Below are positions 23,225 to 31,809 of a stretch of 46,217 nt of DNA, one piece after another. This stretch comes from an uncultured Ignavibacteriota bacterium. GTDB lineage: Bacteria; Bacteroidota; Ignavibacteria; UBA10030; UBA8401. Below the pieces are notes generated by a model that was not told where the DNA came from, made no database searches, and worked only from the letters and a program-made list of their open reading frames with translations. The DNA lies in assembly GCA_903884005.1 (NCBI GenBank), contig CAISDA010000004.1, positions 1 to 46,217 on the forward strand, in the 5' to 3' direction. Each line of letters starts with the position of its first letter. Position 1 is the first letter of the stretch. The position numbers and the translations under genes are program-made.

Positions 23225-24291
23225 TTATTCTGCACTCCCACCACGTTCACGGCGGTGCCATCCTTCAAATTATTCATTCCGACTGTGGCAAGCGAATCGC
23301 CGGCGGCGAGCCCTTCGAGCACTTGAGTGCGGATGCCGTCCGTTGCACCGAGGCGCACCGTGCGCGTCACAGAGTGTCCGTTTTTGAGCACAAAGACGCG
23401 GCTGCTTGTGCCGTCTGTCTGCACTGCCACATTGGGAATGACAAGCGATTCCTGTGCGGTGGCCGATGAGGCGGCCACCTTGCAGAACATGCCGGGCTTG
23501 AACCAGTTGTCGCGAGTGTTCGGGAAGAGCGCCTTCACTTCGAACGAGCGCGAACCGACGTCGGCCGATTTCGAAATCTGTATGATGCGGCCGGCGGCTT
23601 TTACATCCGGGCGCGCATCGGAATACACCGATACCTTTTGTCCCACCGCAAGAGCGGTAAGGTCCGTTTCATTGCTGCTGAAGATCACTTTCATGCTGCC
23701 GATCTTTGCCACCGTCATCAGCACCGCACCCGGCGTGGAGAGATCCCCCTTGCTCACGTTCACAGCGGTGACAACGCCGGAGATCGGCGACGAAAGATCG
23801 AGGGCGCTTTTGGCGGCATCGAAATTCGCTTTGGCAACCGCAAACGCAGTCTGCGTGCCGTCGAGCTGCTCCTGTGAAATGGCGCCCTCGGCGTAGAGTG
23901 ATTTCATGCGTTCATAGGTCTTCTGCGAATTTTTAAAGTTCGCCTCCGATTGAAAATACTGCGACGAGGTTCCGCTCCGATCGAGCGAGATCACCGTGCG
24001 TCCGGCCTGAACGGATGAACCGGTCGCCGCGCTGATATCAGTGATGCGTTCGGATATTTTTGCCACAATATTGGCCTGGTCTTCGCCTTCGAGCGAGCCC
24101 GAGAACGTCTTTGAGACGTTGAGGGACGTTTGTTGAACGACCGCCGCCTGGACCGGCACGACTGTCACTGTCGCATTGGGTTCGGCCTTCGCCTGCTCTT
24201 TTTTGTCGACGCCGCATCCTGTGAACATCAGCGTGCACGCAGCAAGGAATACACCTCCTGCAACGATCAATCGAATCTGGTTCTTCATCAT
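23221..24291 (-). CDS. RND efflux periplasmic adaptor (lipoprotein)
   Basis: The protein has 356 residues, beginning with a lipoprotein signal (GVFLAACTLMFTGCG, lipid on the Cys). Domains follow in order: first lipoyl half (SLEGEDQANIVAKISERI), alpha-hairpin (FKNSQKTYERMKSLYAEGAIS, then AKANFDAAKSAL), second lipoyl half (LSSPISGVVTAVNVSKGDLSTPG), a beta-barrel (RIIQISKSADVGSRSFEVKALF) and a membrane-proximal domain. It sits 45 bp after tolC and overlaps the RND gene by 4 bp. It bridges the inner pump and TolC in the periplasm. Confidence 0.93.
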   Translation of the reverse strand: MMKNQIRLIVAGGVFLAACTLMFTGCGVDKKEQAKAEPNATVTVVPVQAAVVQQTSLNVSKTFSGSLEGEDQANIVAKISERITDISAATGSSVQAGRTVISLDRSGTSSQYFQSEANFKNSQKTYERMKSLYAEGAISQEQLDGTQTAFAVAKANFDAAKSALDLSSPISGVVTAVNVSKGDLSTPGAVLMTVAKIGSMKVIFSSNETDLTALAVGQKVSVYSDARPDVKAAGRIIQISKSADVGSRSFEVKALFPNTRDNWFKPGMFCKVAASSATAQESLVIPNVAVQTDGTSSRVFVLKNGHSVTRTVRLGATDGIRTQVLEGLAAGDSLATVGMNNLKDGTAVNVVGVQNK

Positions 24292-24336
24292 GGTTGTCTC
24301 TTTCTATTTATTGTAAAGGTCTTCACATTCGTATCG

Positions 24337-25698
24337 TTAATTCGGGAGGCCGACAGCGTGCTGCCATTCGGCTTTTGCGACAAGGAAGTCGTAGATCGCC
24401 TGCGCGTAATTCGTGCGCGTTCGTGTCATCGCGACCTGCGTATCGAGCAGGTCGAACTGCGTGCCGACGCCGTTCTTGAAGCGCGACTGAGCGATGCGGA
24501 CGGCCTTTTCGGCCTGCGCGATATTTTTTTCCTGGCCTGCAATTCGCTTCTTTGCTTCCTCCATTTTCAGGTCGGCCGACTGGATCTGTATCTTCAGGCC
24601 TTCCTCCGCCTTCAAGCGCGCATAATAGATCTTCTGGCGGTCGACCGTGGCCTCGTCCACGCGGGCGCTCGTTCGGAATCCGTCGAAGACCGGATAGGAG
24701 AATTGCAGTCCGACATTGAAGATCTTCGCCCACCGGTAATCGTTGACCTTGAACGTGTTATCCTGCGACTGCCATTGGTACGCGCCGATAAGATTGATGG
24801 TAGGATAAAAATTCGCCTGCTCGATCTTGATGTTTTTTACGAGCATCGATTCCTGCAGCGACAGCCCTGCGATCACCGGATTGGCCGAGAGCGCATTGCG
24901 CTTCGCGGCATCGGACACTTCGCCCGAAAGTTCCTCGTAGGCGAACTCGCCTTTTACCGCAAGGGAGGTCTCCTGCGGCAGTGCAAGCGTGTTCTTCAGC
25001 GCGTTCGATGCAAGGAGAAGATTGTTTTCAGCGGAGGTCAGCAGCGGCTCCGTGTTGGCGAGCTGGACCTCAGCCCGGAGCAGATCGAATTCCGAGGCCT
25101 TGCCGAATTTATAGAGCGACTGGACATTTTCGTAATTCGCCTTCGCCACATCGAGGCCCTGCCGATTCGCATCGACGAGTTTCTGTGCAAGCATCACCAT
25201 ATAGAACGATTTCTTCACAGCGAGAACGGCGTCCTGCTGTGCCGAGCGGTACGATACTTCCGCATAGTCGTGGTACGTGTTCGCGATCTCCAGCGCGACG
25301 CCGACTTTCTGGCTGTAGAGCGGCTGCGTGATCGATGCCCCCATTGCATACGAATTGCTCGAACCGATTTCAAACGTCTGCGTGGAGTTCGTCGGATTCA
25401 GCTGCGTGTTCGGGGAAAGGAACATCACCGGCAGCATCACGTTGCGCGTGTAGTTTGCCGAAACGTTCACCGTCGGAAACGCGCCGGAGCGCGCTTCGCG
25501 TATCTGCGATTCCGATTTAAAGCGTTCCTGGTCAGCCATGAGCACATCGCGATTCTGGTCGAGCACGAGCGAGATCGCCTTCTCGAGCGTGAGCTCAAGC
25601 GGCCGCGCTTCTTCGGCGCTCAACGTCCTGTTCCCTGCCGAAGGCATGAGGAAGTGAACGGCGCATACCAGGAGGATCATTTTTTTCATACGGTTCAT
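24337..25698 (-). CDS. tolC: TolC-family outer-membrane efflux protein
   Basis: The product has 453 residues, with a signal peptide (MILLVCAVHFLMPSAG) and the two-fold repeated outer-membrane-factor structure. The first repeat has LTLEKAISLVLDQNRDVLMADQ and the second begins near the ALSANPVIAGLSLQESMLV helix. Long heptad-like helices alternate with short beta strands (TINLIGAYQW; QFSYPVFDG; TQFDLLDTQVAMTRTRTNY). It forms the trimeric exit duct. It lies 15 bp after tetR and 45 bp before the adaptor gene, so it is the dedicated channel of this operon and could also serve the RND pair at 13-17 kb. Confidence 0.92.
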   Translation of the reverse strand: MNRMKKMILLVCAVHFLMPSAGNRTLSAEEARPLELTLEKAISLVLDQNRDVLMADQERFKSESQIREARSGAFPTVNVSANYTRNVMLPVMFLSPNTQLNPTNSTQTFEIGSSNSYAMGASITQPLYSQKVGVALEIANTYHDYAEVSYRSAQQDAVLAVKKSFYMVMLAQKLVDANRQGLDVAKANYENVQSLYKFGKASEFDLLRAEVQLANTEPLLTSAENNLLLASNALKNTLALPQETSLAVKGEFAYEELSGEVSDAAKRNALSANPVIAGLSLQESMLVKNIKIEQANFYPTINLIGAYQWQSQDNTFKVNDYRWAKIFNVGLQFSYPVFDGFRTSARVDEATVDRQKIYYARLKAEEGLKIQIQSADLKMEEAKKRIAGQEKNIAQAEKAVRIAQSRFKNGVGTQFDLLDTQVAMTRTRTNYAQAIYDFLVAKAEWQHAVGLPN

Positions 25699-25713
25699 CT
25701 CTGCACTCTTCCT

Positions 25714-26358
25714 TTACTTGTTTTGAATTCCGTCAAAATATACTGCAACAATTAATTCGGCGGCCCGATCTATTTCGGCAGTGGTCAATTGGTGCCGGGC
25801 CTTAATATGATACATACAATAGGACCTCAGCATGCCTTCGAAGAGGAATGTGATCTCCAGCGGATCGTACGCCTTCAGGTGTTCGTTGCTGATCTCTTCG
25901 GCATGAACCTGAGCGATTGTTTTTCGTGTTGCGAGATCACGCTCGTGAAGATTTTTTATCTTTTCATCGAATTCATCCGTCAGCTGACGGTGAGCCTGCC
26001 GGATCATGAGCATGAAGAGATCCGAATGAGCCATCGAATGTGCAATGACAGCCTTCGCATACGCCGTCAGTTTTTCGCGCGCACTCGCTCCTGCCGTCGC
26101 CATTGCGGCCGCCGTAATGGAATCCATCTCATCGAAAATATTCTCGATGATCCCGTAGAACATCTCGTCTTTGTTCGCGAAATAGTTATAGATCGTCCCT
26201 TTCGCGAACTCGGCCTTGTGGGCGATTTCCTCGAGTGTCGTATCGTGGTATCCTTTTTCGGCAAAGAGGACACGCGCAGCCTGAAGAATCTCTTGTTGGC
26301 GAGCATGTTTTTCTCGTTCTTTACGGGGAACCATTAAATTTTCGTTATTTTGCAGCAT
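25714..26358 (-). CDS. TetR-family repressor of the efflux operon
   Basis: The product has 214 residues. The N-terminal helix-turn-helix is textbook TetR: ILQAARVLFAEKGYHDTTLEEIAHKAEFAKGTIYNYFANKDEMF (about residues 22-65). The C-terminal ~150 residues are all helical and should bind an inducer and dimerise. ATG 26358 is used; a later ATG at 26334 (MVPRKER) would also keep the whole domain. It is the first gene of the tetR-tolC-adaptor-RND operon, so it represses its own transcription and the pump. A palindrome at the transcription start fits its operator. Confidence 0.92.
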   Translation of the reverse strand: MLQNNENLMVPRKEREKHARQQEILQAARVLFAEKGYHDTTLEEIAHKAEFAKGTIYNYFANKDEMFYGIIENIFDEMDSITAAAMATAGASAREKLTAYAKAVIAHSMAHSDLFMLMIRQAHRQLTDEFDEKIKNLHERDLATRKTIAQVHAEEISNEHLKAYDPLEITFLFEGMLRSYCMYHIKARHQLTTAEIDRAAELIVAVYFDGIQNK

Positions 26359-26417
26359 AATGACCAATTAGATAATATATGACTTTACATTTTTATTTAT
26401 GACTAACTATTCATTTA

Positions 26418-26433
26418 ATGACTGTGTAGTCAT
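26418..26433. promoter_or_regulatory. Palindromic operator at the tetR transcription start
   Basis: ATGACT-GTGT-AGTCAT is a perfect 6-4-6 palindrome placed immediately after the -10 box, over the expected transcription start. ATGACT recurs as direct copies at 26379-26384 and 26399-26404, about 20 bp apart, within the leader. Position and symmetry fit autoregulation by the TetR protein encoded next. Confidence 0.65.
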
Positions 26434-26462
26434 ATTATAAGCAAAGTAATCCACTTTGTCAA
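26434..26462 (-). promoter_or_regulatory. Perfect sigma-70-type promoter of the tetR efflux operon
   Basis: On the minus strand TTGACA (26462-26457) and TATAAT (26439-26434) are exact and 17 bp apart. The start would be near 26427, inside the operator, about 70 nt before the tetR ATG. A promoter this strong needs a repressor, in line with the overlapping palindrome. Confidence 0.8.
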
Positions 26463-26597
26463 GGAGCGAACCAATTAAGTATCGGCTCAATGGTCGAAAA
26501 CATAAATTCGGATAACGGAGCAGGTATTGCATTGGCGCGCGGTGCACGTTACGAGGGGGCGCTGTCGCCGGGATTTCTCGACCCCGATCGGAGGCAT

Positions 26598-29264
26598 TTA
26601 TTGTCCCACGAATCGCAGCCTGAACTGCCGCACGAGCGCCGTATTGATCTCTCCGTTCATATTGTTGTCTGACGGAAGGAATTCGAGCGTAACGGTGTGT
26701 TTTCCTTGTTGGAGTTTCGCAATCAGAGCATTCGAGTATCCCCACTCGTTCCAGGTATTCTCTCCGCGCTGCGGCATGACCACGGTACCGATTCTATTCC
26801 CGTCGAGCTCGGCACTCCGCAGTGCGCATTTATTGTCCGTGTTCAATGGACCGCTGCCGTTCGCATATTCCACATCCAGGAGGTATGTTCCCGCTGTGGG
26901 AACATCGAATGCGTACATCACCGATCGATTGAGGTTCTTTTCAATACGGACCACATCATTCGCTCCGGCGGCCGCAGGGATGATGAGCGTTATTCCCGGA
27001 GCTTGCACAGCGGCGGGTTCGCTTAAAAAGGATTGGCTGCCCAACGGGTCGACGGCAGCAGCCTGGAATTCGCCATGAAGATCTGCAGATGGAATGCGGT
27101 AGGAAGGCGCATGCGTCTGTGCAACGGCAACGCCATTATGCGCGACGACGTAGTGGTCTGCGCCGGGAATGGCAGCCCACTGGAGCGTTGATCCCGCGAT
27201 GCGCACAGACGGTGTTTCGGGCGCAACGGCATGAGGCATTATCGAGATCCCCTTGGAAACGGGAAGCACACTATTCATCGTGATCACGAGCGAATGCGCT
27301 CCGGTCACTGAAGCCGGAACGACCGCATGTGCGATCGATTTCCCGTCGAACGTGACAGACCGCACTGCACTGCCGTACCCGTGTATCGTTATCGACAGCA
27401 CTCCGCCGCGGTAGCGAAAATTTTTCAGCGTGCGCACGCCGGCGTATTCTTTCGGAATGAACGGAGTGAACGTCAGCGCATCGGGCGCGAACGACATGCC
27501 GAACAGGATGCGGTATGTCATGGCAAGATTGCCTGCGACGCTCCACAGTTGGCGGCTCGAGTTGATCTCTGTTCCCATGAAATCACCTGTTGAGGCGACA
27601 AGGTTTTCCTTGTTCGTCAGATACAATGCCGCGGCACGATAGACGGCCCCAAGCGCATGGTTGACAGAGCCGGCATTCTGAGTCTTTGCCGAGGCCCATC
27701 CCCAGAAGGCTTCCACGAACGGCCACACGGCGTCGTTGTGGTATGGAGGGATGTTCGGAATTTGAGGATAGATGCAGGGAATGCCGTACTCGGACACGGG
27801 CGTTTTCGCGACAATCTCTGATTGTTGGTGAGCACTCGGGATGTCGAAGAGTACGGAGAGGGCTTCGCCCAATCCTTCTGAACGGGAAGAAAGGGATTGC
27901 GAGGCACGGCCGTACAGATACTGGCCGTAGTATCCCTTGTCCGCCTGCCAGAGGCGCGTGTTCATACCCTGCTGTATGCCGTCGGCGATGTCCGAATATC
28001 GTTGAGCGTCCTCTCCCAGCATGTGCGCCATCGACGCGAGAATGCGGTAGGTCTTGTAGTGCACGGCATTGGTGCCTAAATTTTTCGACGCATAAATATC
28101 CTTCGGGTCCATCCACCGCGGATATGTCTGTTCGCGCCAATCGAGAAACGACGATTCGCCGCAGAAGAGTCCCGTGGTTCGGTCGTAGGCCGCGGCCAGA
28201 TCATCGTCGGCGGAAGTTTTCAAAATCGCATAGGCTTCGGCGAGCCAGTCGCGGTCGCCTGTCACGGCAAAGACTTCCCATGCCGCCACTCCCCACACCG
28301 TCCGGTCTGTGGATACCGGCCATGACCCGCCCGTACCCGTGTCCTGGATGATGCGGCCATGTTTCACCTTTGCCATCAATGTCGTCTTCGACGCATCGGG
28401 GTAGATTGCGGCAAGCGAGAGGATGATACTGTAACTGACATCCCGCGTCCAGACTCCGGGCCACATCTCGCCCGCCATGAACGCACCGTCGTCCCTGACG
28501 TTCATTTCCAGTTCTTCGAGCGACTTATTATAGAGCGCGTCGATGAGTACATCGGGCGATTCATACTGCGGGAAGCGTGAAATGTCGCGGGTCTGCGTCC
28601 AGACACGCACGCTGTCCGTGAAGCGGCCGGGAAAAGTTTCTTTTGCGAAGTGGATGGTGATGTCATAGACCCCGTCGCCGTCGGTGTCTGTCAATTGGAA
28701 TTCCTGTTTCGACCGAAGCGCCGCGAAGTTCCACGTCAGCGGAAACGTGCTGCCGGCAATGAAGACGCCCTTAAAATCAGCGGCACGTATTGTTTCGCCG
28801 AGGCAGGTGGTGTAGAAGCCGTGTACGGAGAACTCGTTCAACACGGCGCGCATGTCGACGCGGATGAGGACATCGGCATCCTCATTCAGAAAGCTCTCTT
28901 CGCCTTCGGTCTTCACTGATGCACCATCGGGATCGGATGCGCCGAAGACGAACACGGGCGAGACACATCTGCCCTGCTCCGAATTCACGGTAAGATGATG
29001 ATCCTGCCCGGGCATGCGTTCGTTGTCTGCTCCGTTGATCGCACATTTGAATGTGATCGTGCGTTCGGTCCGCCGTTTGTATGCGCTCCGGTAGGTCGAT
29101 GTGAGCTGCGATCTCGACGCGGCATGTGCTTCAGCGGATCCCTCGCGCACGCTGGAGGATGTGAGTGTGAATGTTCGCGAGGTAAACAGCGGGGTGTGGG
29201 CGCGGGCGCTGGCCGCAAGGGCGGCACACGCGAGCGCGACGAGCGCGAGACGATACATGGTCAT
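26598..29264 (-). CDS. Secreted multidomain glycoside hydrolase ((alpha/alpha)6-barrel, MGH1-like)
   Basis: This protein has 888 residues, with a signal peptide (LALVALACAALAASARA). Residues ~120-235 form a beta-rich, CBM20/48-like module (a calcium-loop-like DTDGDGVYDI segment). Residues ~245-640 are a six-hairpin glycosidase barrel: GEMWPGVWTRDVSYSIILSLAAIYPD, SSFLDWREQTYPRWMDP, NAVHYKTYRILASMAHML, and YHNDAVWPFVEAFWGWAS. A beta domain follows (FTPFIPKEY...RYRGG), then a fibronectin-III-like module (~690-760) and a C-terminal CBM6/35-like jelly roll (~775-888) with aromatic residues near its end. Acidic residues in the WTRD and DWRE segments could be catalytic. It probably trims alpha-linked oligosaccharides (trehalase or amylo-glucosidase superfamily), but the bond type is unknown. 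ATG 29264 follows GAAAGAG. It lies 41 bp after the kinase gene. Confidence 0.72.
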   Translation of the reverse strand: MTMYRLALVALACAALAASARAHTPLFTSRTFTLTSSSVREGSAEAHAASRSQLTSTYRSAYKRRTERTITFKCAINGADNERMPGQDHHLTVNSEQGRCVSPVFVFGASDPDGASVKTEGEESFLNEDADVLIRVDMRAVLNEFSVHGFYTTCLGETIRAADFKGVFIAGSTFPLTWNFAALRSKQEFQLTDTDGDGVYDITIHFAKETFPGRFTDSVRVWTQTRDISRFPQYESPDVLIDALYNKSLEELEMNVRDDGAFMAGEMWPGVWTRDVSYSIILSLAAIYPDASKTTLMAKVKHGRIIQDTGTGGSWPVSTDRTVWGVAAWEVFAVTGDRDWLAEAYAILKTSADDDLAAAYDRTTGLFCGESSFLDWREQTYPRWMDPKDIYASKNLGTNAVHYKTYRILASMAHMLGEDAQRYSDIADGIQQGMNTRLWQADKGYYGQYLYGRASQSLSSRSEGLGEALSVLFDIPSAHQQSEIVAKTPVSEYGIPCIYPQIPNIPPYHNDAVWPFVEAFWGWASAKTQNAGSVNHALGAVYRAAALYLTNKENLVASTGDFMGTEINSSRQLWSVAGNLAMTYRILFGMSFAPDALTFTPFIPKEYAGVRTLKNFRYRGGVLSITIHGYGSAVRSVTFDGKSIAHAVVPASVTGAHSLVITMNSVLPVSKGISIMPHAVAPETPSVRIAGSTLQWAAIPGADHYVVAHNGVAVAQTHAPSYRIPSADLHGEFQAAAVDPLGSQSFLSEPAAVQAPGITLIIPAAAGANDVVRIEKNLNRSVMYAFDVPTAGTYLLDVEYANGSGPLNTDNKCALRSAELDGNRIGTVVMPQRGENTWNEWGYSNALIAKLQQGKHTVTLEFLPSDNNMNGEINTALVRQFRLRFVGQ

Positions 29265-29305
29265 GATACTCTTTCTGCATAACGACAATCAAAAGCGTCA
29301 GCATG

Positions 29306-31768
29306 TCAATCGCCGTCGAGCACGATCCGTACGGCTTTTTGGATTTCGGAAAATTTATAGGGCTTCGTCAGCACGTCTTTGATGCCTCGTTCCTTCATGG
29401 CCGTTTTCGACGAATTGTCCAGATAGCCGGACGAGACGATCACTTTCACTGCCTTGTTCATCTCCAGAAGTTTCGTGAAGAGCGTAGTCCCGTCCATGCG
29501 GGGCATGCCGAGATCGGTAATGACCACATCGATCGATGCGCCGTACTCCTGGTATTTTTCAAGCGCTTCAACACCGTTGGATGCAGTCATCACTGCATAC
29601 CCACGCTCCTGCAGCTGTTCCTGAAGCATTTCACGGATGATATCTTCATCGTCCACGAGCAGGATCGTTTCTTTGCCCCGTGCGGGTTCCGGCGCCGTAT
29701 CGACACGATCCGGCAGCCGGTGTGTCACTGCATGGAAGTACATGGTGAATGTGGAGCCTTTGCCCTGCTCAGACAGCACGTCAATGAACCCATGGTGGCT
29801 TTTCACGATCGAATGCACGATAGCCAGTCCGAGTCCCGTGCCTTTGCCCCGTTCCTTCGTTGTGAAGAAGGGATCGAATATTTTTTTTCGCGTGTCGTCG
29901 CTCATTCCCATGCCGGTATCCGACACGCCAACGGCGATATAGGAACCGTCTGACACTCCCGAAAAACGGGACCGCAGGCGCGCGGAATCGATCGTATGTT
30001 CGCTGAAGGTGAGCGTCCCTCCATCGGGCATGGCATCGCGCGCGTTGATGGCGAGATTCATGAGAGCCTGGTGGATATACCCGCTGTCGCCCATGATAAG
30101 TCCGTTGTGAACATCGATCTCGACGCGGACGGTGATGCCCCTCGGGAGGAAGTGGAGCATCATTTCCCGAATTTCGTTGATGCTGTGGGAGAGCGATATC
30201 GTTTCGAGTTCCGCATCATCCTGGCGCGAAAAGAGCAGCAGCTGCTTGGTGATGGAAGTGCCCCGATGCGCCGTTTCGATGATGCGGTCGATATGCCGAT
30301 GCTGGTCGGCATCGTCGGCGATGTTTTTTTTCATCAACTCAGCGGTGCTGAGCACCATGGCGAGCAGATTGTTGAAATCGTGGGCGATGCCCCCGGCCAA
30401 TGTGCCGATGCCTTCCAATTTCTGCGCCTGTATCAGCTGATGTTCAAGCAGTTTCCGTTCGGTGACGTCTTGGATCGTCCCGAACACTTTGAGCGGAGCA
30501 TCGGTATGATCGCGCACGATCTCGGCGCGGGAATGCAAAATGCGCGCCTCGCCGTCGGAATATCTGTTGATCTTATATTCCACATCGTAACGGGTATTGT
30601 ACGTGATGAGATCGCTCAGCGCCTGATTCAACCGATCCCTGTCGTGAGTCTGCACGACGCGCTGAACGCTGGTCAGCGGCATATACGAATCGGAAGTCTC
30701 CTCAAGGCCGTATATACTGAACGCGCGCTCCGTCGCCCACATTGTGCGTGCCGCAATATCCAATTCCCAACTGCCGATCTGGGCGGCCTCCTGCGCTTTG
30801 CGCAGGCGATGTTCGCTTTTTTTCAATGCGCTGAACATTTGCCGCTGATCGGTGATGTTCTCCGAAAAGCCGAGTATGTATTTGGGCGATCCCCGGTCAT
30901 CATAGATCGGCACCTTGATCGTGTGCAGATAGAGGACGCCGAGCGTTTTGCTCAGCACGGGGATTTCATTCAAATCGGATATTTTTCCGCTCCCCAGCAC
31001 TTCGACGTCTATCTTCCGGAAACCATCGGCTTGCTCCGCCGGGAACAGATCGTGGTCGGTTTTTCCCACGGCCTCTTTGGCGGTGATGCCGAATATGTTT
31101 TCGCTGAACTTGTTCCAGATCAGATACTGGCCCTTTTCCGCATCCTTCACAAACATCGTGACGGGCATATGGTTGAAGACCATGTTCAGAAAATCGCTAT
31201 TGTCCTGCAGCGCCTGTTCGGACATTTTTTGCGCCGTGATGTCGCGGCTGAAGAGTGCCAAACGGACGATCTCGCCCTGGACATTGGCGATCGGATACAC
31301 GCGGTTTTCATAATACCGATCGCCGCGCTGCGTATTAAAGACCTGCGGCTGGCGCACAAGAATGGCAGCGCTTAATTTTTCATTCCACTCGGAGAACTGG
31401 TGGAGGCTGAAGATCCTGCCGAGATTTTGACCGATCAGTTCCGCTTTCGAATATCCGAGCGGCAGCGCCCCCGCCACATTGACGGCAAGGATAGTTTCAT
31501 CACGGTCGATGAGGATCGCCGCATCGCTCGATGCGTTGAGCAGGGCGTGCGCGATCGTCTCGCTTTCGCGAAACGCCTTCTGTGCCGCTTCGCGCTCATG
31601 CTGCAGGGCCACCGCGACCACGGCGAAGAGGAGCATGAAGCCGGCGATTGTACACCACGCCGAAATCGTATTCGCGGCGGCAACGGCAGCAAGAATAACG
31701 ACAAGCGCCGCGCCAAAGAGGAACAGCAGTCCGGGCCGTGATTTTATAATCGAGATTATCGTTACCAT
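29306..31768 (-). CDS. PAS-containing hybrid histidine kinase with receiver
   Basis: The product has 820 residues. Two membrane helices (~12-33 and ~37-56) are followed by three PAS domains (~65-185, ~188-312, ~320-440). The HisKA box is LAGGIAHDFNNLLAM with the phospho-His at about 463, of the HPK4-like AHDFNN type. The HATPase has NLAINARDAM (N box), DTGMGM, IFDPFFTTKERGKGTGLGLA (F/G2). A receiver (~700-820) has acidic DDED, the phospho-Asp in VITDLGMPRMDG, and Lys in TKPYKF. No DNA-binding output follows, so it should pass phosphate to another partner or act through its own receiver. It lies 41 bp after the SpoIIE-phosphatase gene and 41 bp before the glycoside hydrolase gene. Confidence 0.92.
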   Translation of the reverse strand: MVTIISIIKSRPGLLFLFGAALVVILAAVAAANTISAWCTIAGFMLLFAVVAVALQHEREAAQKAFRESETIAHALLNASSDAAILIDRDETILAVNVAGALPLGYSKAELIGQNLGRIFSLHQFSEWNEKLSAAILVRQPQVFNTQRGDRYYENRVYPIANVQGEIVRLALFSRDITAQKMSEQALQDNSDFLNMVFNHMPVTMFVKDAEKGQYLIWNKFSENIFGITAKEAVGKTDHDLFPAEQADGFRKIDVEVLGSGKISDLNEIPVLSKTLGVLYLHTIKVPIYDDRGSPKYILGFSENITDQRQMFSALKKSEHRLRKAQEAAQIGSWELDIAARTMWATERAFSIYGLEETSDSYMPLTSVQRVVQTHDRDRLNQALSDLITYNTRYDVEYKINRYSDGEARILHSRAEIVRDHTDAPLKVFGTIQDVTERKLLEHQLIQAQKLEGIGTLAGGIAHDFNNLLAMVLSTAELMKKNIADDADQHRHIDRIIETAHRGTSITKQLLLFSRQDDAELETISLSHSINEIREMMLHFLPRGITVRVEIDVHNGLIMGDSGYIHQALMNLAINARDAMPDGGTLTFSEHTIDSARLRSRFSGVSDGSYIAVGVSDTGMGMSDDTRKKIFDPFFTTKERGKGTGLGLAIVHSIVKSHHGFIDVLSEQGKGSTFTMYFHAVTHRLPDRVDTAPEPARGKETILLVDDEDIIREMLQEQLQERGYAVMTASNGVEALEKYQEYGASIDVVITDLGMPRMDGTTLFTKLLEMNKAVKVIVSSGYLDNSSKTAMKERGIKDVLTKPYKFSEIQKAVRIVLDGD

Positions 31769-31809
31769 ACAGCATTTCAATGTTGAGGAAAAAATATAAA
31801 AAGGCGCGT

